Assembly: GCF_938045405.1 (NCBI RefSeq)
Contig: NZ_CALIMW010000049.1
Location: 1 to 21,688, forward strand
Direction of reading: 5' to 3'
DNA from: an uncultured Campylobacter sp.
GTDB lineage: Bacteria > Campylobacterota > Campylobacteria > Campylobacterales > Campylobacteraceae
Length of the DNA: 21,688 bases
Shown in pieces: positions 16,151-21,688 of this stretch; within the stretch, counting starts at the first letter, position 1; every line of letters starts with the position of its first letter. Both the position numbers and the translations under genes were made by a program. The notes under the pieces were generated by a model that had not been told where the DNA came from, did not search any database, and saw nothing but the letters and a program-made list of their open reading frames with translations.

Positions 16151-16699
16151 CTAAATTTGATACTCGCCGGGACTTAGTTCGCCTCGTAAAAGTTTGCCGA
16201 AGCGTGCGGCCGCGGTCTCTACGGCATCGTCGCCAAACTCGCCCGGCTCAAATCCGCCGCTGATAAACGGCACGGCAAAATCCATCCCGCAGTAGTTTGC
16301 CGCGATCTTAAGCGGAGTTAAAATTTCATCCATGCTATAGCCTATCGCGCCCTGTTTAGAGTACTCGCTAAGCGGTGTACTGGCGCTTAGCGCGAGCTGC
16401 AGGACCTTGCCCTTAAGCGCGCCGGAGCCCACCAGCTCGTGCGAAAAGACGATGTCGATATAGGCTTTTAGCATAGGCGGTACGTTTAGCCAGTACAGCG
16501 GGTACAAAAATACGATGCGATCCGCGCCGCGTAGCGCGTCTTGCTCTGCGCGGGCGTCGATGCGCGTAGTATCGGTGCCGTAAAGTCCTTCCAAATGGCG
16601 TACCTCTACGCCAGCAGCGCCCTTTGCGACCTGCGATAGAGCTTTGTTCACGCGCGAGGCGGCGAAATTGGGATGCGATAAGATCACGAGCGTTTTCAT
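16151..16699 (-). CDS. Flavodoxin-fold NAD(P)H-dependent oxidoreductase (quinone reductase-like)
   Basis: A 182-residue cytoplasmic flavoprotein of the KefF/MdaB/YwrO group, which reduce quinones or similar acceptors with NAD(P)H by two-electron transfer. The N-terminal LVILSHPNFAASRVNKAL is the flavin-phosphate binding segment (LxxHPxxxxSxxN), and FLYPLYWLNVPPMLKAYIDI near residue 70-90 is the second hallmark (YPLYW, P-x-x-LK). Length is normal. A clear ribosome site AAAGGA precedes ATG 16699-16697, with a -10 box further up. The exact substrate cannot be told from sequence; a role in quinone detoxification or electrophile defence is inferred. A degraded relative lies at 17850-18020. Confidence 0.88.
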   Translation of the reverse strand: MKTLVILSHPNFAASRVNKALSQVAKGAAGVEVRHLEGLYGTDTTRIDARAEQDALRGADRIVFLYPLYWLNVPPMLKAYIDIVFSHELVGSGALKGKVLQLALSASTPLSEYSKQGAIGYSMDEILTPLKIAANYCGMDFAVPFISGGFEPGEFGDDAVETAAARFGKLLRGELSPGEYQI

Positions 16700-16726
16700 G
16701 TTATTTCCTTTGTTAAAATTTGCAGA

Positions 16727-16732
16727 ATCATA
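16727..16732 (-). promoter_or_regulatory. -10 box for the flavodoxin-fold oxidoreductase
   Basis: Read on the minus strand: TATGAT within CGATATGATTCTGC, 27 bases upstream of the ATG. The ribosome site AAAGGA follows. No convincing -35. Confidence 0.5.
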
Positions 16733-17068
16733 TCGTTAAAAAGCTAAAAGTAGATTAAGAGGGCTTGTAAAAATGAAGAGTTATTTTTTCTTGTGAGGAA
16801 CCTGGATTTGCGTGGCACGATAGATACGAAGCGCTCTCGTACCATACTGCCTCAAGGCATGTGCAACAAAATGTTTTTACGCGTGCCGCAAAGTAAGCTC
16901 CCACGCTCGCCCTCGTCTAAAACGATCTTACTTACAATCCGTCCAATGCGCGCGCAGCTGTCGCGCGGGGCAAAATTTCATCCAAGCAAGGATAAATTTA
17001 TGAAAAAAGATTAAAATTTAGCCGCGATTTGGGCTACGAGCCCGAAAATTTCAAAAAAAGGACACGAT
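16733..17068. other. Intergenic stretch upstream of bcp
   Basis: No supportable gene; an open frame at 16793-17014 has no ribosome site or family resemblance. Just before bcp a compact hairpin GGGCTACGAGCCC (17031-17043) stands about 12 bases before the ribosome site AAAAGGA (17056-17062); it could affect translation but has no known counterpart. The promoter of bcp is not obvious. Confidence 0.4.
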
Positions 17069-17596
17069 ATGCAGAAAAAAACACAGATCGAAGACGAGTT
17101 TAGCGCAGAGGATCGCGAGCGTAAAATCACGCTGCAAGTGGGAGACATAGCACCCGCTTTTACGCTGCAAAACGCCGACGGAGCGAGCGTCGCGCTAAAG
17201 GATTTCGCAGGCAAAAGGGTCGCGCTGTATTTTTACCCCAAGGATAACACCCCCGGCTGCACGACCGAAGCGTGCGAATTTAGCGCCGCATACGATGATT
17301 TCATCGCCGCAGGCTGCGTGATCGTCGGCATCAGCCCCGACAGCGCCAAATCCCACGCGGGCTTCATCGCCAAGCAGAGCCTAAAGCACATCCTGCTGAG
17401 CGATCCGCAGCACGAGGTAGCCAAGCTATACGGCGCGTGGCAGGTGCGCAAAAACTACGGGCGCGAGTATCTGGGCATCGTGCGCTCGACCTTTCTGATC
17501 GGTGCGGACGGCAAAATTTTAAAGGTCTATAAAAGCGTCAAGGCAAAGGATCACGCCGCAAAAGTGCTTGCAGATCTGCTAGCTGCGGGGAAATAA
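17069..17596 (+). CDS. bcp: Thioredoxin-dependent peroxiredoxin, Bcp/PrxQ type
   Basis: Bcp reduces hydrogen peroxide and organic hydroperoxides using thioredoxin. In this 175-residue product the peroxidatic Cys64 and resolving Cys69 lie five apart in TPGCTTEACEF, the mark of atypical 2-Cys PrxQ enzymes. Other family landmarks are VGDIAPAFTLQNADG (24-38), ALYFYPKDN and VRSTFLIGADGKI. It is about 20 residues longer than usual at the N-terminus (a charged stretch KKTQIEDEFSAEDRERK); ATG 17069 is kept because it has the only good ribosome site and no internal Met precedes the conserved region. It is divergent from the oxidoreductase at 16151, and both would fit oxidative-stress defence, although no shared regulator site is visible. 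Confidence 0.93.
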   Translation: MQKKTQIEDEFSAEDRERKITLQVGDIAPAFTLQNADGASVALKDFAGKRVALYFYPKDNTPGCTTEACEFSAAYDDFIAAGCVIVGISPDSAKSHAGFIAKQSLKHILLSDPQHEVAKLYGAWQVRKNYGREYLGIVRSTFLIGADGKILKVYKSVKAKDHAAKVLADLLAAGK

Positions 17597-17849
17597 AGCG
17601 CTAGGCGGCGTTTTGAAGCGCGGCTCTGGCGCATTTGGGCGCTAAGCTTTAATTATGAAATTTATGCACTGAAATTTATTATGGAATTTCGGCGTCAAAT
17701 TTAAGCGCCGAAGCTTCGGCATTAAAATTTCGCCTTAAAATTTTGCCTCAGAATTCCGACGCTAATTTGAAAATAAAATTTCAAAGCGGGGCTATATCTG
17801 CGATTTTAGCGGCAAATTTTATCGCCCCAAACCAAAATTTTAAAGGAAA
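17597..17849. other. Intergenic, AAATTT-rich
   Basis: No gene. The stretch contains many AAATTT/GAATTT words at short intervals and a 14-base perfect palindrome GCCGAAGCTTCGGC (17707-17720), which can fold into a 5-bp stem but is not followed by a T-run. The word GCGC occurs repeatedly around it. Confidence 0.4.
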
Positions 17850-18020
17850 AATAGGAAAAATTTAATCATCCTAGCTCACCCCGACATCGAAAATTCACTC
17901 ATAAACAAGCGGTTTTTGAAAAAGGCCGCCGCGCAAAGCTTCGAGGAGCTTATCGCTCTTTTCCTCGCCGCGCTCACGGATAAAAGCGCCGCGAAATATC
18001 CGCTTTCTTGCTTTGCGTAG
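17850..18020 (+). pseudogene. Decayed flavodoxin-fold NAD(P)H oxidoreductase fragment
   Basis: Codons from 17859 read NLIILAHPDIENSLINKRFL, a clear match to the N-terminal flavin-binding segment (ILAHP...S..NK) of the same family as the intact gene at 16151. There is no in-frame ATG, although a ribosome-site-like AAAGGA (17842-17847) remains just upstream, so the start codon appears lost. After about 20 residues the similarity ends: SFEELIALFLAALTDKSA does not continue the family, and TAG follows at 18018-18020. An early deletion or fusion to other sequence is likely. About 130 residues of the family are missing. Confidence 0.6.
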
Positions 18021-18123
18021 CGGTATGCGATGCTAGCAAAGCGGTACTGCGAGCGCGGGCAAAGCAGAGCTAGGGGTATGAATAAATTTTGCCTTCGCGC
18101 AAAACTTACCTCGTAAATTATAT

Positions 18124-18342
18124 CAAAGCTTCAAAATTTTAACTTATGATGAAAGCAGAGCACAAAAAATAAGTGCCTATCGATATATATAAACGCTATA
18201 GGTAAATTATAAACAAGAGTATATAGCCGATGATAACAAAGTTTTATGCTCTACAATTGAATTGCAAGATTTTAAAATTTTCTATTTAAGATCCGGCTCC
18301 TCGTCAAAACGATATAATTCTATCTATTTTGAAATTCGGTAA
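18124..18342 (+). pseudogene. Possible gene remnant, two in-frame stops, unknown family
   Basis: One plus-strand frame reads SFKILTYDESRAQKISAYRY, then TAA and TAG close together, then 46 open codons (NYKQEYIADDNKVLCSTIEL and onward to YNSIYFEIR) ending in TAA at 18340-18342. The composition is protein-like and both parts are in one frame, suggesting the C-terminal part of a broken gene. I do not recognise the family. Its end overlaps the end of the opposite-strand gene 18320-19078 by 23 bases. Chance cannot be excluded. Confidence 0.3.
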
Positions 18343-19078
18343 CTAAAGCAACCGCTATATCCTCGCGTTTTTTAGTATTGACTTTTCTGCTCTCAGCCAG
18401 TTTAAATCTTTTAAGATTATATTCCGCAGCTTGTCTATCTCTATCGGCATCTAATCTACTATTTAAAGCATTGATTTCTGATATGGCAGACGCTTGAGCC
18501 AAAGGATCGTCAGTCATCTTTCTAACATAGGCAGCTCTTTCCTCTGGAGACATAGAGTATCCGCCTTTGCTTCCATAGCCTGTATCAGCTAGAGCCGGCG
18601 TATTAAGGGTCTCAAGCATTCGCAATTTGTTAATATATTTAGCATTATCAAATTCCTGTTGAGCTTTTACTTGCATATAATCCAATTCTTCCTCTTGTAA
18701 ATCAATCAACTGCCTTTCTTGGGCTGTAGCCCTAGAAGCTAATACATTGGCTGCAGCATTTTGTGCCTCTGTGCCGCCTATGCCTAGATTAGCTAATCTT
18801 TTCATAATTTGTTGATTATCTTGAGCTTCTTGTTGTTTAGTTCTGGTTTTATTGGTTGGCATATAGTTTCTATCATAGAAAGCCACGGGTCCCACATTTT
18901 GCATAATTCGCAAATTCTCAGAATTTTGCTGTGCAAGAGCGGTAAGCTCTTGCATTGCTTCTTTATTATAATTTGGATACTTATTCAAAATAGCGTTAAT
19001 TTGGCATTCAAAACTATCACATTCTCCATAACAAAAGCTTGCGGTAATAGACAGCAAAATAATTACTAAAATTTTCAT
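18320..19078 (-). CDS. Secreted, helix-rich hypothetical protein
   Basis: A 252-residue protein I do not recognise. Residues 1-18 (MKILVIILLSITASFCYG) form a signal peptide, with cleavage likely just before ECDSFEC. The mature part has two cysteines close together (CDSFEC) and is otherwise mostly charged helix, with probable coiled coil around EAQDNQQIMKRLANL and NSRLDADRDRQAAEYNLKRF. General build (signal peptide plus long helices, Gln/Ala-rich) recalls periplasmic VirB5/TrbJ-type secretion subunits, but no motif confirms it. It is the last gene of the AT-rich cassette, 14 bases after the small membrane protein, with its own AAAGGA ribosome site. One sampled 60-base line (18661-18720) has 20 G+C (33%), against 34 of 60 in a bcp line. 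Confidence 0.75.
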   Translation of the reverse strand: MKILVIILLSITASFCYGECDSFECQINAILNKYPNYNKEAMQELTALAQQNSENLRIMQNVGPVAFYDRNYMPTNKTRTKQQEAQDNQQIMKRLANLGIGGTEAQNAAANVLASRATAQERQLIDLQEEELDYMQVKAQQEFDNAKYINKLRMLETLNTPALADTGYGSKGGYSMSPEERAAYVRKMTDDPLAQASAISEINALNSRLDADRDRQAAEYNLKRFKLAESRKVNTKKREDIAVALVTEFQNR

Positions 19079-19092
19079 TTTTTATCCTTTTT

Positions 19093-19455
19093 TCACTTCA
19101 TAGAATTTAATGCCGGTGCCAGAAACATTATAGCTACAACTATTATCGTGGCTATCGGCAAATGGAGATAATAAAATCTCGCGAAATCCGTTCGGTTAAT
19201 TACCCTAAATGGAATTTTAAGCGAATACACTATTAAGTCCAGCGCATATAGCACAAGTAAAACGACGATGGCAAATAATGCCTCCAATAAAAACAGAGCG
19301 TAAAATAACGTATCACCAAGTACTTTTGCTATAGTATTTTCATGCATTCGAATGTTTTTAGCACGATAATAAAATTTTAGACAAACCGATATTATAGCCC
19401 CAACTAAAAAACCAACTAGAAGCTTTACCCCCAATATTAATCCTAAATTCTCCAT
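19093..19455 (-). CDS. Small inner-membrane hypothetical protein, about three helices
   Basis: A 120-residue hydrophobic protein with no recognised family. Predicted membrane segments: about 7-26 (LILGVKLLVGFLVGAIISVC), a long one about 47-78 around ALFLLEALFAIVVLLVLYA, and about 97-114 (LPIATIIVVAIMFLAPAL). Positive residues (KFYYRAKNIR; KIPFRVINRTDFAR) between them probably face the cytoplasm. Starts at ATG 19455-19453 with a weak ribosome site (GAATGAG). It sits between the lipoprotein (51 bases upstream) and the secreted protein (14 bases downstream), and a shared transcript and shared envelope role are likely. AT-rich like its neighbours: sampled line 19321-19380 has 15 G+C of 60. Confidence 0.75.
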   Translation of the reverse strand: MENLGLILGVKLLVGFLVGAIISVCLKFYYRAKNIRMHENTIAKVLGDTLFYALFLLEALFAIVVLLVLYALDLIVYSLKIPFRVINRTDFARFYYLHLPIATIIVVAIMFLAPALNSMK

Positions 19456-19506
19456 ATCTCATTCTTTTGATTTAGGTAAAGCATTTAAAAAAATCATTTG
19501 CTTTAT

Positions 19507-20028
19507 CTAGTTAAATTTAGATTCTATAGGCTTCATTGCCCTTACTTTAGCCTGATCCTCATTACTTAGATCACTCAAAAGCTTTATGGTAATTACCCCC
19601 TCGTTGGCTTCAATCTGCTTTTCATCTTTAGCTAACTGTGGAGTCAAATTCCACATAGCACCCGTCGCAGGATCAACAATCAGATAGCCAAGAAGTCGGC
19701 CAAATATCAGATTACCCCCTGCATACCAACCATTTACGGTGCCTTTAATTTCAAAACCGATATCTTTATAACCAGGTTTGGTAACTTGCACCCAATATTT
19801 TCCACCGCTAAAAAACGCATGTTTTTTATGTAGCGCGATGCTAAAAGGAGTATGGTTTTGGACAATAGTTTTATTGGCATCTTTCAAGTCCAGTATAGTA
19901 ACCTGTGCGCTCGTAGGATCAGATTTAAAGGTAAAGCTCTCGTCGCCTCCGCCTTTAATAATACTAGCGCAACCGCTAAATAGCACCATAATTCCACCCA
20001 AAAAGGCAACTAAAAATACGTTTTTCAT
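19507..20028 (-). CDS. Lipoprotein with PEGA-like domain
   Basis: A 173-residue lipoprotein: the signal peptide ends in the lipobox LFSGC, so Cys20 would be acylated. The mature part has a short beta-rich domain (SFTFKSDPTSAQVTILDL... GKYWVQVTKPGYKDIGFEIK) resembling PEGA domains, then a Gly/hydrophobic stretch (WYAGGNLIFGRLLGYLIVDP) followed by ATGAMWNLTP. The combination of PEGA-like strands and the DPATGAM motif is familiar from small envelope lipoproteins of unknown role. Start is ATG 20028 with ribosome site GAGGAG; an in-frame TGA lies just upstream, so the start is secure. First gene of a three-gene AT-rich unit. Its promoter abuts a G12 tract, so expression is probably phase-variable. 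Confidence 0.85.
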   Translation of the reverse strand: MKNVFLVAFLGGIMVLFSGCASIIKGGGDESFTFKSDPTSAQVTILDLKDANKTIVQNHTPFSIALHKKHAFFSGGKYWVQVTKPGYKDIGFEIKGTVNGWYAGGNLIFGRLLGYLIVDPATGAMWNLTPQLAKDEKQIEANEGVITIKLLSDLSNEDQAKVRAMKPIESKFN

Positions 20029-20058
20029 AAAAACTCCTCATTTAGAAAATACGGCGAT

Positions 20059-20064
20059 ATTCTA
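20059..20064 (-). promoter_or_regulatory. -10 box touching a G12 tract
   Basis: On the minus strand TAGAAT (20064-20059) follows the G12 tract with no base between. Initiation would fall near 20052, giving a leader of about 24 bases with GAGGAG. The tract therefore occupies most of the spacer between any -35 or T-rich upstream element (CTATTTTTTATC, further up) and the -10. Not proven; inferred from position. Confidence 0.55.
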
Positions 20065-20076
20065 CCCCCCCCCCCC
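20065..20076. repeat. C12 homopolymer (G12 on the minus strand), likely contingency tract
   Basis: Twelve consecutive C on the plus strand. G/C tracts of 8 or more are the well-known phase-variation elements of Campylobacter, changing length by slipped-strand mispairing. This one is intergenic and 37 bases upstream of the lipoprotein ATG, so it would act on transcription rather than on reading frame. It is by far the longest single-base G/C run in the window. Confidence 0.9.
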
Positions 20077-20531
20077 TGAATTTGAGATAAAAAATAGAGG
20101 TAAATGAATAATTTATTTATAGAATTTATACAAATTTACAATTATAAGTAAAGTCATAAGATTTGAAATAAGAATTTAAATTGGAATTTTAATGTTTGCT
20201 CAAAAGTAGTAAATTTTACTGAAGCATAATTAGCATATAGATTGCTCGCGTATTATTTAAGATGGAATTCTTGTTAAAATATCGCACGACATGCGTTAAA
20301 TCGGAATTCTACTTAAATTTAATCCCTTTTACAGACTAGTAAAACAGTCTTTTAATTTACACGATACTCAAAAAAGCGCGCATAGGATATAAGGCTGACC
20401 ACCGTTATGCGAGGCGAGCGCGCCGTCCGAACTTTTTATCGCCGATTATTAAAATTCTAAAATTCTGCCTCCAAGCTCGGCGTTAAATTTTAAAATTTAA
20501 GCCGCCTTTATCTAGCTCACAAGCCCGCGCC
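20077..20531. other. Intergenic stretch between cassette and ypfJ
   Basis: No gene seen. 20080-20340 is very AT-rich, changing to higher GC towards ypfJ. Weak inverted repeats: AGACT (20333-20337) with AGTCT (20346-20350) followed by TTTTAATTT, and CGCATA (20379-20384) with TATGCG (20406-20411). The first could be a weak terminator for rightward transcription. A stronger palindrome lies at 20478-20504 (listed separately). Confidence 0.4.
20478..20504 (-). terminator. Palindromic hairpin after ypfJ, possible terminator
   Basis: The 18-base perfect palindrome TTAAATTTTAAAATTTAA (20483-20500) is capped by CGGC (20478-20481) and GCCG (20501-20504) with one bulged base. It lies about 30 bases beyond the ypfJ stop in the direction of transcription. 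There is no separate T-run after it; the A/T core itself would have to serve. Uncertain. Confidence 0.4.
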
Positions 20532-21404
20532 TTACGGCTCAAACGAGCAGGCTTTTAGGTTTCCGCCCGCTAAGCCCTTTTTAAACCACTCTTTGCGCTG
20601 TGCCGAGGTGCCGTGCGTGAAGGAATCGGGTACGACGCGACCGCTAAATTTGCGCTGCAACGTATCGTCGCCGATCGCGCTGGCGGCATTTAGCGCCTCG
20701 TCGATGTCGCCCGCCTCCAGCACGCGCCCTGTTTTTGCGAGATAGTGCGCCCAGACCCCCGCGTAGCAGTCCGCCTGTAGCTCGACTTTGACCTGAAGTG
20801 CGTTTTGCTCGGCTTCGCTGCGAGCGCGCCTTTTTAGAGCGGCGACCTGCTCCAGCGTGCCGACTAAATTTTGAACGTGATGCCCTACTTCGTGCGCGAT
20901 GACGTAGGCCTGCGCGAAGTCGCCGCCCGCTTTGTATTTGTTCGCAAGCTCGTCGAAAAAGCTAAGATCGAGATAAATTTTACGGTCCCTCGGGCAATAA
21001 AAAGGTCCTGTCTGCGCGCTCGCAAAACCGCAGCCGCTTGCGATCTGATCGCGGAAGAGCCGAAGTCCGGGCTCCTCGTAGCGCGCGCCCGCACTTTTAA
21101 ATATCTCGCCCCAAACGTCCTCGGTTTGGGCTAGCACCGCCGAGACGAAGGCGAGCTTTTCTTGCTCCTGTGGGCTATCGGTCGGCTCTCTTTGCGTGCT
21201 GGCGCCTCCGTCTAAAAGCGCTAAAGGGTTGTAGCCCATAAAATACGCTACGACGCCGATTACGAGCACTATGCGCCCGATCTTTGAGCCGAGCAAAAAC
21301 CTAATGATCGGGATCAGCATCCCAAGTGAGCCCGAGCTCGTGCGCATGCTGCTTGCGCGGTCATCCTCCACGTTTGAGCTTCGTCTGCCGTCTTGCCATT
21401 TCAT
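20532..21404 (-). CDS. ypfJ: Neutral zinc metallopeptidase family protein, YpfJ type
   Basis: A 290-residue predicted membrane-anchored protease. The N-terminus MKWQDGRRSSNVEDDR is typical of the YpfJ family, one membrane helix follows at about residues 43-57, and a mobile linker (STQREPTDSPQEQE) leads to the periplasmic peptidase domain. The zinc motif HEVGH (171-175) in YVIAHEVGHHVQNL carries the catalytic Glu172. Two cysteines (about 125 and 137: SGCGFASAQTGPFYCP) are family-conserved and may form a disulfide. The Q/A-D-CYAGVWAH segment provides the likely third zinc region. Length is normal. Substrate is unknown. Start is ATG 21404 with AAAGGA ribosome site; a TATAAT box lies 26 bases further upstream. 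It is divergent from infA. Confidence 0.92.
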   Translation of the reverse strand: MKWQDGRRSSNVEDDRASSMRTSSGSLGMLIPIIRFLLGSKIGRIVLVIGVVAYFMGYNPLALLDGGASTQREPTDSPQEQEKLAFVSAVLAQTEDVWGEIFKSAGARYEEPGLRLFRDQIASGCGFASAQTGPFYCPRDRKIYLDLSFFDELANKYKAGGDFAQAYVIAHEVGHHVQNLVGTLEQVAALKRRARSEAEQNALQVKVELQADCYAGVWAHYLAKTGRVLEAGDIDEALNAASAIGDDTLQRKFSGRVVPDSFTHGTSAQRKEWFKKGLAGGNLKACSFEP

Positions 21405-21429
21405 GTTTTTCCTTTAAAATTTTTGAGCC

Positions 21430-21435
21430 ATTATA
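21430..21435 (-). promoter_or_regulatory. -10 box for ypfJ
   Basis: Consensus TATAAT on the minus strand (plus: ATTATA), 26 bases from the ATG, with T/A-rich sequence upstream (TTTTTAAAATTTTAG) as expected for Campylobacter sigma-70 promoters. Confidence 0.65.
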
Positions 21436-21554
21436 CTAAAATTTTAAAAAGAGCGCCGTCTTGCTTTTGCAAAAACAATGCGCGCGTAGCGAAATAAATC
21501 TGAAATTTTGCTTATTTTAAATTTCTTTTAAGCTGTTTAAAATTTTAAATTCTA

Positions 21555-21560
21555 TATAAT
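21555..21560 (+). promoter_or_regulatory. -10 box for infA
   Basis: Consensus TATAAT in CTATATAATCGCCC, preceded by T-rich sequence with TTTAAG about 20 bases earlier. The infA GTG is 34 bases on; the leader contains AAAGGAG (21583-21589). Confidence 0.65.
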
Positions 21561-21593
21561 CGCCCTTTTTAAATTTAAAAGAAAGGAGAATTT

Positions 21594-21688
21594 GTGGCAA
21601 AAGACGACGTCATAGAGATCGACGGCAACGTCATAGAAGCGCTGCCGAACGCGACTTTTAAGGTTGAGCTAGACAACAAACACGTGAT
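21594..21688 (+). CDS. infA: Translation initiation factor IF-1 (partial, 3' end beyond window)
   Basis: IF-1 binds the 30S A site during initiation. Only 31 codons are present (AKDDVIEIDGNVIEALPNAT followed by FKVELDNKHVI), which match the start of the S1-like OB fold exactly (family length about 72). The start is GTG 21594-21596, placed after a strong AAAGGAG ribosome site; the next residue is Ala as in most IF-1 proteins. In many bacteria infA leads or sits within a ribosomal-protein cluster, and that may follow to the right of the window; it cannot be seen here. Confidence 0.95.
   Translation, partial: MAKDDVIEIDGNVIEALPNATFKVELDNKHV

Noticed and set aside
16793..17014. 73-codon plus-strand frame before bcp
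   Set aside because: No ribosome site, random-looking composition, no family resemblance.
14370..18319. tRNA, SRP RNA or CRISPR in the gene-poor stretches
   Set aside because: I looked for a T-arm signature, conserved RNA cores and regularly spaced repeats and found none by eye; a covariance-model scan would be decisive.
18320..19078. Calling the secreted helical protein a VirB5/TrbJ conjugation subunit
   Set aside because: Only general build (signal peptide plus helices) matches; no diagnostic motif and no other conjugation or type IV secretion gene nearby.
19778..20107. 109-codon plus-strand frame running through the C12 tract (Pro run)
   Set aside because: It is antisense to the lipoprotein, which has a lipobox, ribosome site and promoter. 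This frame has no ribosome site or family features, so the tract is unlikely to be a coding switch.

Overview
The window looks like chromosome of a Campylobacter (Campylobacterota), probably one of the higher-GC oral-type species such as C. gracilis, C. showae or C. rectus. Three things suggest this: the order queH-fabZ-lpxA-clpX-mreB-mreC-carB, which I recall from Campylobacter genomes; Campylobacter-like protein sequences; and the heavy use of the palindromic word AAATTT in a background of roughly 45-50% GC. The species call is inference, not read from a marker gene.

Bases 1-8133, all on the minus strand, hold a tightly packed housekeeping cluster read from right to left: queH (tRNA queuosine), fabZ (fatty acid synthesis), lpxA (lipid A), clpX (AAA+ unfoldase), mreB and mreC (cell shape) and carB (carbamoyl phosphate, cut by the window edge). 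From fabZ to carB the genes overlap by 1-8 bases or are 9 bases apart, so they are almost certainly one transcript. The theme is envelope growth (FabZ and LpxA use the same acyl-ACP pool; MreBC guides wall synthesis) plus protein quality control and pyrimidine/arginine precursor supply.

Bases 8163-14369 read rightwards: a very large AsmA-like DUF748 envelope protein, dapB (lysine/diaminopimelate), a broken MNT-type nucleotidyltransferase, purF (purine synthesis) and a DUF488/YeaO-like gene. A non-coding stretch follows, then a stand-alone tandem-domain molbindin (14840-15265), then about 0.9 kb without a convincing gene that may hold gene remains.

Bases 16151-18342 hold a flavodoxin-fold NAD(P)H oxidoreductase (minus), a Bcp peroxiredoxin (plus), and decayed fragments, including part of a second flavodoxin-fold oxidoreductase. 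Bases 18320-20076 are a distinctly AT-richer three-gene cassette on the minus strand: a lipoprotein, a small membrane protein and a secreted helical protein. Its leading gene has a C12/G12 tract directly against a -10 box, the layout of a transcriptional phase-variation switch. This is the most interesting part of the window.

The right end holds a YpfJ-type zinc metallopeptidase (minus) and the first 31 codons of infA (plus), each with a good -10 box. I saw no tRNA, rRNA, CRISPR array, transposase or intact mobile element.
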